A DNA stretch of 64,000 bases from Trebonia kvetii (GTDB lineage: Bacteria > Actinomycetota > Actinomycetes > Streptosporangiales > Streptosporangiaceae). How positions within the stretch are numbered: position 1 is the first letter of the stretch; each line of letters starts with the position of its first letter. The stretch is from contig NZ_RPFW01000001.1 of NCBI RefSeq assembly GCF_007827045.1, positions 720,519 through 784,518 of the forward strand. Reading direction: 5' to 3'. This document shows positions 16,278-23,767 of this stretch, piece by piece. A program made the position numbers and the translations under genes. The notes below the pieces were generated by a model. That model was not told the origin of the DNA and did no database searches. It saw only the letters and a list, made by a program, of their open reading frames with translations.

Positions 16278-16613
16278 TTAGCCGGAAAAGCCCGGCTTCC
16301 CGTTTTCGTCAGGAAGTTCGAGGTCACTCTTGGCCAGCTCCTCGATGTTGACATCCTTGAAGGTGACTACCCGCACGTTCTTCACGAAACGTGCGGGACG
16401 GTACATGTCCCACACCCATGCGTCGTGCATGGTTACCTCGAAGAAAACCTCGCCGTTCTCCGCGGCCCGCACCTTGAGGTCGACGTCGTTCGTTAGGTAG
16501 AACCTACGCTCTGTCTCAACAACGTGGGTGAACAGGCCGACAACATCGCGGTATTCGCGGTAGAGCTGAAGCTCCATCTCCGCTTCGTACTTCTCAAGAT
16601 CTTCCGCGCTCAT
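16278..16613 (-). CDS. DUF2469 family protein (Rv2901c-like)
   Basis: This 111-residue acidic protein starts MSAEDLEKYEAEMELQLYRE and continues DVVGLFTHVVETERRFYLTN, the signature of the actinobacterial DUF2469 family. There is no known catalytic motif. Members are almost always beside rnhB and lepB, as here (five bases from the rnhB stop), so they are probably cotranscribed. The function is unknown. Confidence 0.9.
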   Translation of the reverse strand: MSAEDLEKYEAEMELQLYREYRDVVGLFTHVVETERRFYLTNDVDLKVRAAENGEVFFEVTMHDAWVWDMYRPARFVKNVRVVTFKDVNIEELAKSDLELPDENGKPGFSG

Positions 16614-16618
16614 GTCAA

Positions 16619-17335
16619 CTATTCTCCCTCCGCCAGCCCCTCGTTCGGCACATCAGCTCCCGGCACATCGGCTTCCGGCACGTCGGCTCCCGGCACGTCG
16701 GCTCCCGGCACGCACCTGAAGGACCTGCGGTGCACCGGCGACGGCCCGTGCTCCGCGAGCGTGCGCAGGTGCTCGCCGGTTACGTACCCCTTGTGACGGC
16801 AGAAACCGTATTCGGGATAACGCTCGTCGAGCTCGCACATCATCCGATCCCTGGTCACCTTCGCCACGATCGACGCGGCGGCCACCGAGGCGGCCACCTG
16901 GTCCCCCTTCCACATCGCCAGGTTCGGCGCGCCGAGGCCAGGCACGGGGAACCCGTCCGTCAGCACGTAGGCGGGCTTGTCGCGCAGCGCCGCGTACGCG
17001 CGGCGCATGCCCTGCACGTTGCACACGTGCAGGCCGAGCCGGTCGATGTCGGTGTGCGGGATGGTGACTACGTGCCACTCAAGCGCGTGCCTGACGATCA
17101 GGCCGTAGGCGGCCTCGCGGGCGGCCGGTGTCAGCAGCTTGGAGTCGGCCAGGCCGTCGATGCGCCTGGTCGCCGCGCTGCCGAGGACCACCGCCGCGAC
17201 GACGAGCGGCCCGGCACAGGCGCCGCGGCCCGCCTCGTCGATGCCCGCCACCGGGGCAAGGCCGGCTCGGGCCAGCGCGTTCTCATAGGCGGCGAGCCCA
17301 GCGCTGCGCCGCGGTGCGTAGGGGGAAGCGACCAT
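16619..17335 (-). CDS. rnhB: Ribonuclease HII with tandem-repeat C-terminal tail
   Basis: RNase HII removes ribonucleotides and RNA primers from DNA. GIDEAGRGACAGPL holds the DE catalytic pair, DGLADSKLLTP follows, VLTDGFPVPGL and ASIVAKVTRDRMM continue the active site, and GFCRHKGYVTGEHL is the C-terminal signature. After HGPSPVHRRSF the protein ends in four units of the pentapeptide GADVP/EADVP encoded by 15-base repeats. The start at 17335 (MVASPYAPRRS) is chosen because upstream codons read through into intergenic DNA. Confidence 0.9.
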   Translation of the reverse strand: MVASPYAPRRSAGLAAYENALARAGLAPVAGIDEAGRGACAGPLVVAAVVLGSAATRRIDGLADSKLLTPAAREAAYGLIVRHALEWHVVTIPHTDIDRLGLHVCNVQGMRRAYAALRDKPAYVLTDGFPVPGLGAPNLAMWKGDQVAASVAAASIVAKVTRDRMMCELDERYPEYGFCRHKGYVTGEHLRTLAEHGPSPVHRRSFRCVPGADVPGADVPEADVPGADVPNEGLAEGE

Positions 17336-17386
17336 CTCATTGGCAGGGTACGCCAAACCGCACCGAGACCGCGTCTGTCTGTCATC

Positions 17387-17400
17387 CCGAACGGGTTCGG
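17387..17400. repeat. Dispersed palindrome CCGAAC-GG-GTTCGG
   Basis: A perfect 6-bp inverted repeat in the rnhB-lepB gap. The flanking CATC makes it the reverse complement of the CCGAACCCGTTCGGGATG form found at 42176 and, partly, at 575 and 2022. Confidence 0.45.
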
Positions 17401-17417
17401 CCGCTGCCGACCAGGTC

Positions 17418-18683
17418 CTACTGCCCCTGACTGGCGCGCCGGTGTGTCCGGCGGTTCCTCGCCTTGCGGTGCAGCCAGGCGACGGGGACCGCGCCGATGA
17501 AGCCAAGGGCGAGCGGCAGCGGCGACGTCGCGGGCGTGACGGGAGTGCCGTTGTCCAGGGCGGCCTCAAGCGCGGCGCTCGAGCCGCCCGCCGCGGCGTT
17601 GCCGCCCTGCGCCGCCGGCGCGTTCAGCTTCGGTTCCTCGAATGTCGCCGGAATGTTGAGGAAGCCCCACCGGCTCGGCGGCCAGATGATGACGAACGCG
17701 CGGCCGAGCACGGCGCTTTCCGGAATCGTTCCGCCGCCCGGCATCTCCATGTGGCCGCGCGAGTCGTAGGAGACCGCGCGGTGGTCACCCATCACCCACA
17801 GGCGGCCTGCCGGGACCGTGATGTCGAAGGTCTGGGCGGACGGCTGGTTCAACGGGTACAGGTAGTCGCCCTCGTGCAGCGGCGTCCCGTTGACGGTCAT
17901 CTGGCCGACGTGGTTGCAGCACTTGACGTGGTCGCCGGGCAGGCCGATCACGCGCTTGATGTAGATGGACGAGTCATGACTGATGCCGACGATGCCCTCA
18001 AGCTCGTCGACCGCCTTGCTGAAGATGTTGGTGCTCCGCGACGGGTTGCTCGGGTCCCAGGACCCGGTGCCGTCGAACACGATGATGTCGCCGCGGTGGA
18101 TCGGCCGCAGATGGTAGACGATCTTGTTGATCAGCACCCGGTCGTTGATCTCCAGGGTGTTCTCCATCGAGGAGGACGGGATGAAGAATGCCTGGATCGC
18201 GAAGGACTTGATGACGAGCGCGAGCACGAGCGCGACGACGACGAGCACCGGGAGTTCGCGCCAGAAGCTACGGCGGCGCTTTGGCCGGCGCCGATGGGCG
18301 CCTCCGCCAGGTATCCCCGTGCCCGAGTTTCCCGAATCCGGTCCCGGCTGGCTGCCGTTGTCGCCGGGTTCCCTGCTCCAGTTGCGTTGCCGGTGCCCGT
18401 TGCCCTGCTGCCCCCAGTTGCCTTGCTGTCCCCAGTTACCCTGCTGCTCCCAGTTGTCCTGCTGCTGCCAGTTGCGCTGCTGCTGCCAGTTGCCCTGCTG
18501 CGGGGCGTCCTGCTCCGGGCCAGGCGCGGCGCCGAGGCCGGGAATCGCGAGGGTGTCATCCAGTTTGGGCACCGGGTCGGCGGGCCCCCAGGGCGGTGCG
18601 CCGAAGCCGTCGCGCGAGCCTGAACCGCTCATCCACGCATCCCCTGTTCGCTCGCGCCAGGCCGCGCCCTCATCGCTCATCAC
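17418..18683 (-). CDS. lepB: Type I signal peptidase with Gln/Asn-rich N-terminal repeat tail
   Basis: This 421-residue protein (the second Met, at 18680, could be the start) is the most downstream of three lepB paralogues. Residues 1-130 are cytoplasmic and low-complexity, with about six NWxQQx units near 65-100. A basic patch and one membrane helix (PVLVVVALVLALVIKSF) follow. The catalytic Ser is in IPSSSMENTL and the catalytic Lys in YIKRVIGLPGDHV; WVMGDHRAVSYDSR is box E. A C-terminal hydrophobic segment suggests a second anchor. It cleaves signal peptides of exported proteins at the outer membrane face. Confidence 0.9.
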   Translation of the reverse strand: MMSDEGAAWRERTGDAWMSGSGSRDGFGAPPWGPADPVPKLDDTLAIPGLGAAPGPEQDAPQQGNWQQQRNWQQQDNWEQQGNWGQQGNWGQQGNGHRQRNWSREPGDNGSQPGPDSGNSGTGIPGGGAHRRRPKRRRSFWRELPVLVVVALVLALVIKSFAIQAFFIPSSSMENTLEINDRVLINKIVYHLRPIHRGDIIVFDGTGSWDPSNPSRSTNIFSKAVDELEGIVGISHDSSIYIKRVIGLPGDHVKCCNHVGQMTVNGTPLHEGDYLYPLNQPSAQTFDITVPAGRLWVMGDHRAVSYDSRGHMEMPGGGTIPESAVLGRAFVIIWPPSRWGFLNIPATFEEPKLNAPAAQGGNAAAGGSSAALEAALDNGTPVTPATSPLPLALGFIGAVPVAWLHRKARNRRTHRRASQGQ

Positions 18684-18799
18684 CTGTGAGCGTATCGCCG
18701 ATTTCCCAGGGGCAGGCCGCCGCGCAGGGGCCCAATTCCAGCCCAGCCTGGCTGGGCGTCCATCGAGAGAGGAAAATGTTAACTACATCTTTAATGTCT

Positions 18800-19606
18800 T
18801 TAACCGCCCAGGTCAGAGCCGGTGACCAAGCGCAAGGCGCTGAGTGCGGGCTGCTCGAAGGTGGCGGGGATGTTCAGGAAGCCCCACTGCCCGGGCGGCC
18901 AGACGATCACGAAGGCGCGGCCGATGACGCTCGACTCGGGGATGGAGCCGCCGCCCGGGCTGCCCGGGTGGCCGCGCGAGTCGTCGGAGATGGCGCGGTG
19001 GTCGCCCATCACCCACAATTGCCCGGCCGGGACGGTGATGTTGAACTGCTGGTCGGACGGCGTGTTCCCCGGGTACAGGTAGTCGCCCTCAGAAAGCGTC
19101 ACGCCGTTGACGGCGAGCTGACCGCCCGCGTTACAGCACTGGACGTGGTCGCCGGGCAGGCCGATCACGCGCTTGATGTAGACCGAGTTGTCGGCGCTGA
19201 CGCCGAAGAGCCCCTCGAACTCGCTGACCGCCTTGCTGAACAGGTTCTGGCTCGGTCGCGGCTGCCCGGCGTCCCACGACGTGGAGCCGTCGAACACCAC
19301 GATGTCGCCGCGGTGGATGGAGCGCAGGTGGTAGACGATCTTGTTGACAAGGACCCGGTCGCCGATCGCCAGGGTGTTCTGCATCGAGCCGGTCGGGATA
19401 ACGAAGGCCTGGAACGCGAACGTCTTGACAAGGAACGCGAGCACGAGCGCGGCGACGATCAGGACGGGAAGCTCACGCCAGAAGCTGCGATGGCGCTTGC
19501 CGTCCTTGGCCTGCGGCTTTTCCTCGTCGCGCGCTTCTTCGTCGCGCGGTCCGTCAGGCGGCCCTTCTTCCGGCTGTTCGCCGGGGGCCGCGCCGTGGTC
19601 GCTCAT
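18800..19606 (-). CDS. lepB: Type I signal peptidase, second paralogue
   Basis: This 268-residue protein has a charged cytoplasmic tail (EEARDEEKPQAKDGKRHRS) and one membrane helix (PVLIVAALVLAFLVKTFAF). It carries the catalytic Ser motif IPTGSMQNTL, the Lys motif YIKRVIGLPGDHV, a paired CC after it, and WVMGDHRAISDDSRG. The start at 19606 is 17 bases from the upstream lepB stop. A 116-base gap to the next lepB includes an AT-rich patch that may carry an extra promoter. Confidence 0.9.
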   Translation of the reverse strand: MSDHGAAPGEQPEEGPPDGPRDEEARDEEKPQAKDGKRHRSFWRELPVLIVAALVLAFLVKTFAFQAFVIPTGSMQNTLAIGDRVLVNKIVYHLRSIHRGDIVVFDGSTSWDAGQPRPSQNLFSKAVSEFEGLFGVSADNSVYIKRVIGLPGDHVQCCNAGGQLAVNGVTLSEGDYLYPGNTPSDQQFNITVPAGQLWVMGDHRAISDDSRGHPGSPGGGSIPESSVIGRAFVIVWPPGQWGFLNIPATFEQPALSALRLVTGSDLGG

Positions 19607-19623
19607 CGCTTCGCCGGCAGCGC

Positions 19624-20487
19624 TCAGCGCCGCCGGCGGCGGCGCAGCGTCAGGAAGGCGGCACCGGCGACGGCCGTGCCGCCCGCCAGCGTCACGGGCG
19701 GGGCGGCCGCCACGGCAGACGCCGCGGTCAGCCCAGCCTGCTTGAAGGTCTCGGGGATCGGCACGTCTGACCACCGCGACAGCGGCCAGATGACGACGAA
19801 GGCCCGGCCCACGACCGCACTCTCCGGGATGGTCCCGCGGCCGGGGAAGCTCGTACGGTAGCGGGAGTCGTCAGAGTCCGCCCGGTTGTCACCCATCACC
19901 CACAGCCGCCCTGGCGGCACGGTGATGTCGAACGTCTTCTGGGACGGAACGGCATTGGGATAGATGTACGACGACTCGGACAGCGGCACGCCGTTGACCG
20001 TGATCCGGCCCTGCAGGTCGCAGCACACCACGTGGTCGCCCGGCACGCCGATCACGCGCTTGACGTAGTCGGTGCCTGGCGCCGCGATCCCGACTAGGCC
20101 GGCCGCGTCGTCCCAGAGCCGCAGCACCGGGTTGGACGGCGGCTGCGTGGCCGGGTCCCAGGACCCGGCGCCGCTGAACACGACCACATCGCCGCGCTGG
20201 ATCGACCGGAAGTCGTAGACGATCTTGCTGACCAGAATCCGGTCGCCGGGCAGCAGAGTGTTCTCCATCGACCCGGAGGGGATGGAGAACACCTGCACGA
20301 CGAACGCCTTGAGCACGATCGTCAGCGCCAGCGCCGCGACCACGATGACGGCGAGGTCGCGCCAGAACGACCGCTTGCGCTTACTCGGTTGTTCCGGCGC
20401 CTCGGTTTCGCCCGGCGCCTCGGATTCATCCGGCGCGGTGTCGTCAACCGGCGACGCGTCCGGCTGTGCGTCCGGGTCGGCAGCCAT
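19624..20487 (-). CDS. lepB: Type I signal peptidase, first paralogue
   Basis: This 287-residue protein has an acidic N-terminal tail, a basic SKRKRSFWRD segment and a membrane helix (LAVIVVAALALTIVLKAF). The catalytic Ser is in IPSGSMENTL, the Lys in YVKRVIGVPGDHV, and WVMGDNRADSDDSR is box E. A C-terminal hydrophobic helix precedes an Arg-rich end (TLRRRRRR), which suggests a second anchor. It lies 22 bases after rplS, the usual actinobacterial order. Three tandem copies recall the multi-gene sip clusters of Streptomyces. Confidence 0.9.
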   Translation of the reverse strand: MAADPDAQPDASPVDDTAPDESEAPGETEAPEQPSKRKRSFWRDLAVIVVAALALTIVLKAFVVQVFSIPSGSMENTLLPGDRILVSKIVYDFRSIQRGDVVVFSGAGSWDPATQPPSNPVLRLWDDAAGLVGIAAPGTDYVKRVIGVPGDHVVCCDLQGRITVNGVPLSESSYIYPNAVPSQKTFDITVPPGRLWVMGDNRADSDDSRYRTSFPGRGTIPESAVVGRAFVVIWPLSRWSDVPIPETFKQAGLTAASAVAAAPPVTLAGGTAVAGAAFLTLRRRRRR

Positions 20488-20509
20488 CGGAGATAAGCCA
20501 GTCAGCCTT

Positions 20510-20869
20510 TCAGCTGGCGGCGTTCTCCCGCCGCTCCTTGATCCTGGCGGCCTTGCCGCGCAGGTCACGCAGGTAGTAGAGCTTGGCCCGGCGGACACGG
20601 CCGCGGGTGACAATCTCGATCTTGTCGATCGACGGGCTGTGCACCGGGAAGGTGCGCTCGACGCCCACGCCGTAGCTGACCTTGCGGACGGTGAAGGTCT
20701 CACGCAGGCCGCCGCCCTGGCGCCGGATCACGACACCCTGGAAGACCTGGATGCGGGAGCGGTTGCCTTCCGTCACCTTGACGTGCACCTTGAGGGTGTC
20801 ACCCGGGCGGAAGTCCGGGACGTCTGCCCGGAGCTGGGCCTGCTCAAGCTCGGCGATCGCGGTGTGCAT
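20510..20869 (-). CDS. rplS: 50S ribosomal protein L19
   Basis: This 119-residue protein of normal length has the L19 signature: [51 protein letters not shown], and the end [20 protein letters not shown]. It sits at the 30S-50S interface. It follows trmD by 114 bases on the same strand. Confidence 0.97.
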   Translation of the reverse strand: MHTAIAELEQAQLRADVPDFRPGDTLKVHVKVTEGNRSRIQVFQGVVIRRQGGGLRETFTVRKVSYGVGVERTFPVHSPSIDKIEIVTRGRVRRAKLYYLRDLRGKAARIKERRENAAS

Positions 20870-20983
20870 GGTGGATGTTTCCTCAGTCCTGGTCGGTATG
20901 CGCGGCAGCGCGCATCCGGGTGGAAGCCTGCGTTAGCCAGGGAAACACCCCGGCGAAGTCAACGCCCGAACGGGCAGCGCTCT

Positions 20984-21841
20984 TCAGTGTGCCATATTTT
21001 CTGCGTCAACCGGAAAACCGGCTTCGGCAAGCACCTCTCGGTCCCGCTTGTCAAGGCCGTCGCCTCGGGTCGCGAGACGGCGGATGAGGTCCGGCCTGGC
21101 TGCCGCGGTGCGGCGCAGCGCCTCATCTCGCTGCCAGCGAGCGATGGCCTTGTGGTGCCCGGACAATAGTACGTCAGGTACCTCAAGCCCGCGCCACGTC
21201 CTTGGCCGTGTGTAGACGGGACCCTCGAGGAGGCCGCTCATCGCGCCCCCGGTCCCGCCGAACGAGTCGTCGCTGTGCGACTGCTCGTTGCCGAGCACGC
21301 CGGGCAGCAGGCGGCAGACCGCCTCCACGATCACGGCGACCGCGGCCTCTCCCCCGGCAAGCACGTAGTCGCCGATGCTGACCTCATCCACTGGCAGCCG
21401 CGTCCTGGCCTCGGCGACGACCCGCGAGTCGATCCCCTCGTACCGGCCGCAGGCGAACACGAGGTGGCTCTCCGCGGCGTACGAGGCCGCCAGTTCCTGG
21501 GTGAACGGCGCACCGGACGGAGTGGGCACGACGAGCCGGGCCGGTGCCGCTGGGGCTGGTGCCGCTGTGGCTTGTGCCGCGGCTAGCACTGAGTCGAGTG
21601 CGTCGCCCCAGACGTCCGGCTTCATGACCATGCCGGGCCCGCCGCCGAAGGGGGTGTCGTCCACGGTGTGATGCACGTCGGTCGCCCATGCCCGCAGGTC
21701 GTGCACGCGGAAGTCGATGTCGCCGCGCACCCCGGCCTTCCCGATCAGGGATACGCCAAGGGGCCCCGCGTCGCCGACCCTGCCGTCCGCGCCGACCGGG
21801 CCGAAGTAGTCAGGGAAGATGGTGACGATATCGATGCGCAT
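20984..21841 (-). CDS. trmD: tRNA (guanine37-N1)-methyltransferase
   Basis: This 285-residue SPOUT-class enzyme makes m1G37 in tRNA and prevents frameshifting. MRIDIVTIFPDYF opens it, DDTPFGGGPGMVMKPD is the first signature, and LVFACGRYEGIDSRV and SIGDYVLAGGEAA form the trefoil knot and SAM pocket. A short Gly/Asp insert near residues 17-26 and an Ala/Pro loop near 90-102 are lineage additions. It starts 11 bases after the rimM stop. Confidence 0.96.
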   Translation of the reverse strand: MRIDIVTIFPDYFGPVGADGRVGDAGPLGVSLIGKAGVRGDIDFRVHDLRAWATDVHHTVDDTPFGGGPGMVMKPDVWGDALDSVLAAAQATAAPAPAAPARLVVPTPSGAPFTQELAASYAAESHLVFACGRYEGIDSRVVAEARTRLPVDEVSIGDYVLAGGEAAVAVIVEAVCRLLPGVLGNEQSHSDDSFGGTGGAMSGLLEGPVYTRPRTWRGLEVPDVLLSGHHKAIARWQRDEALRRTAAARPDLIRRLATRGDGLDKRDREVLAEAGFPVDAENMAH

Positions 21842-21851
21842 CGCTCACCCG

Positions 21852-22370
21852 CTAGGTGGCTTCTTCGATGTTGAGCAGGCCCTCGGGCGGGTCGATCACC
21901 AGAAAGCCCGCCGACACGTCGACCTCGGGCACGATCGCCTTGACGAACGGGATCATGACTTCGCGTCCGTCCGCCGCCTTGACGACCAGCATGTCCTGGC
22001 CGGAGTGCAGCACGTCATCGACGACGCCGACGGCGCTGCCGTCGAGCGTGCGGACAGCGAGACCGCGCAGGTCCGCGTCGTTGAACTCGTCTGGATCGTC
22101 CGGCGGTGCGAGGGTCGAGGAGTCGACGAGCAGCCAGGTGCCGCGCAAGTCCGCGGCGGCGTCCCTGTCACCGATCCCCTCGAAACGGACGAGCAGCTCA
22201 CCGGAGTGCCACTTGGTGGCCGCCACGGTGAGCGGCCCCAGCGCGACGGGGTCGGTGTCCAGCCGCGAGCCCTTGGCGAACCGAAGTTCGGGCTCGTCGG
22301 TACGGACACCGACCACGACGTCGCCACGTACCCCGTGCGGGCGGCCGATTCGGCCAACCGTCACTTGCAC
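21852..22370 (-). CDS. rimM: Ribosome maturation factor RimM
   Basis: This 172-residue 16S processing factor binds S19 and helps assemble the 30S head. VTVGRIGRPHGVRGDVVV is the N-terminal barrel. The PRC-barrel half is VVDDVLHSGQDMLVV and EVMIPFVKAIVPEVD. The GTG at 22370 is used because homology starts there. It lies four bases after the KH protein stop. Confidence 0.93.
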   Translation of the reverse strand: MQVTVGRIGRPHGVRGDVVVGVRTDEPELRFAKGSRLDTDPVALGPLTVAATKWHSGELLVRFEGIGDRDAAADLRGTWLLVDSSTLAPPDDPDEFNDADLRGLAVRTLDGSAVGVVDDVLHSGQDMLVVKAADGREVMIPFVKAIVPEVDVSAGFLVIDPPEGLLNIEEAT

Positions 22371-22374
22371 GGGA

Positions 22375-22617
22375 TTACCGGACCTCGCCGGTCTCCAGGA
22401 GGTCGATGCGGACGTGCCCGTTCCCGGCAAGGGAGCCGATCACCGTCCGCAGCGCCCGGGCAGTCCGCCCGCCACGGCCGATGACCTTGCCCAGGTCGTC
22501 GGGGTGCACGCGAACCTCAAGGACGTTGCCCCGGCGGAGCATACGGCTCACCACCCGGACGTCGTCCGGGTGGGTCACGATGCCGCGCACCAGGTGGTCG
22601 AGGGCCTCTTCGAGCAC
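22375..22617 (-). CDS. khpA: KH-domain RNA-binding protein KhpA
   Basis: This 80-residue single KH domain has the GxxG loop in GKVIGRGGRTARALRTVIG. Homologues bind RNA, often with KhpB, and affect cell division and sRNA levels. It lies two bases after rpsP and four bases before rimM, as in most actinobacteria. Confidence 0.93.
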   Translation of the reverse strand: MLEEALDHLVRGIVTHPDDVRVVSRMLRRGNVLEVRVHPDDLGKVIGRGGRTARALRTVIGSLAGNGHVRIDLLETGEVR

Positions 22618-22619
22618 GG

Positions 22620-23198
22620 TCAGGCCTCGGTAGCCTCGGCCGGAGCCTCGGCAGCGGGGGCCTCAGCGGCCGGAGCCTCGGCAGCGGGCGCCTCAGCGGC
22701 CGGAGCCTCGGCAGCGGGCGCCTCAGCAGCGGGCGCCTCAGCGGCCGGCGCCTCGGCGGCCGGCGCCTCGGCAGCTGCGGGCTCAGCCTTCTTCGGCGCG
22801 TCCTTCTTCGCCGACGACCTGGCGGGCTTGGCGGCGGCCTTGGCCTCCTTGACCGCGAGGGACTCCTTCACGAGCTCCTCGTAGCGGTCCTTCTTGTCGG
22901 CCTTGACGTCGCCGGTCTTGAGGGTGCCCTCGGCGCCCGGCAGGCCCTTGAACTTCTGCCAGTCACCGGTGACGGTCAGCAGGTGCTGGACCTGCTCGGT
23001 CGGCTGGGCGCCAACCGACAGCCAGTACTGTGCCCGCTCGGAGTCGATCTCGATGAGCGACGGCTCGAGCTTCGGGTGGTACTTGCCGATCTCCTCGATG
23101 GCCCGCCCGTCCCGCTTGGTGCGCGAGTCCGCCACGACGACCCGGTAATACGGTTCCCGGATCTTGCCTAGGCGCTTCAGTCTGATCTTGACAGCCAC
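22620..23198 (-). CDS. rpsP: 30S ribosomal protein S16 with long Ala/Glu/Pro repeat tail
   Basis: The core (residues 1-85) is normal S16: [38 protein letters not shown], and [13 protein letters not shown]. After about residue 130 it ends with nine perfect AEAPA pentapeptides encoded by 15-base units at 22642-22776, giving 192 residues in place of roughly 80-150. The start is a GTG at 23198. It is the first gene of rpsP-khpA-rimM-trmD. Confidence 0.95.
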   Translation of the reverse strand: MAVKIRLKRLGKIREPYYRVVVADSRTKRDGRAIEEIGKYHPKLEPSLIEIDSERAQYWLSVGAQPTEQVQHLLTVTGDWQKFKGLPGAEGTLKTGDVKADKKDRYEELVKESLAVKEAKAAAKPARSSAKKDAPKKAEPAAAEAPAAEAPAAEAPAAEAPAAEAPAAEAPAAEAPAAEAPAAEAPAEATEA

Positions 23199-23401
23199 AG
23201 CTGCGCTCTTCTCCCACGAAGTTAGGTGCGTATGTCCGGCTCCTGCCAGCGGGGAATGGCCGGCCGGACCGAGCGTGAATGGAGCTAGGCCGGGTGAACG
23301 GAGAGAGGGCGCCACGCGGCCGAGCATCAAGGGTCAAGTATAGGGTCACCCGCGCCCGTTCGTGCGCGCAGGCGCCCCAACTCGGGCTCTCTCCCGGCGG
23401 T

Positions 23402-23417
23402 GTGACAGTTACGTAAC
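23402..23417 (+). promoter_or_regulatory. Weak GlnR-like half-box
   Basis: GTGAC-N6-GTAAC follows the spacing of the actinobacterial GlnR box (gTnAC-N6-GaAAC). A second candidate on the other strand (23505-23520) reads GTAAC-N6-TGAAC. Both are imperfect, so nitrogen control of the importer is only a suggestion. Confidence 0.25.
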
Positions 23418-23422
23418 GCGCA

Positions 23423-23452
23423 TTGACACCTCTAGCGGGGCGCACGTAGCGT
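23423..23452 (+). promoter_or_regulatory. Sigma-70-type promoter for the ABC importer
   Basis: TTGACA (23423-23428), an 18-base spacer and TAGCGT (23447-23452, TAnnnT) fit the principal sigma consensus. It would give a leader of about 300 bases before the binding-protein start. A second TTGACA at 23466 with GGATAT 17 bases on is a weaker alternative. Confidence 0.45.
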
Positions 23453-23460
23453 GCACCTAC

Positions 23461-23474
23461 GATTGTTGACAATC
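23461..23474. promoter_or_regulatory. Palindrome GATTGT-TG-ACAATC
   Basis: A perfect 6-bp inverted repeat overlaps the second TTGACA hexamer, so a bound protein could block that promoter. No regulator gene is adjacent. Confidence 0.35.
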
Positions 23475-23767
23475 CACGGTAGTCCACCGGATATGACCAG
23501 TAACGTTCACCATGCGTTACGTTTCCCCCCGGAAACCCGCCCCCGCACCTCACGCGCCAACGATGTCGCAGGGTGTATCAATCTCCAGATATCCCCAAAA
23601 CAGCGACGTTTGTGCACGTAAGTGACAGTTGTGATGTTAGCCTCGGAGGCGCTCACGGGGCGTAACCGTGACCGAAGCCACTCTTCGTAGCGCTAAAGCC
23701 ACAGCCCTACCCGGACGTGAACCGCGCCTGAGCAGGTGCACAGCTATATCAAGGAGAGATCCAGATC

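Larger units (their letters stand above)
23199..23767. other. Long divergent intergenic region with promoter and palindromes
   Basis: These 569 bases separate rpsP (minus) from the ABC importer (plus). They hold a TTGACA-N18-TAGCGT promoter (23423-23452), a palindrome at 23461-23474, inverted repeats ACGTAACGCGCAT/ATGCGTTACGT at 23411-23423 and 23512-23522, and small hairpins near 23645-23680. No riboswitch class was recognised. AAGGAGA precedes the binding-protein ATG. Confidence 0.5.

Noticed and set aside
22642..22776. Regular 15-base repeats that could be mistaken for a CRISPR array
   Set aside because: Units are contiguous with no spacers and stay in frame as a pentapeptide tail of S16.
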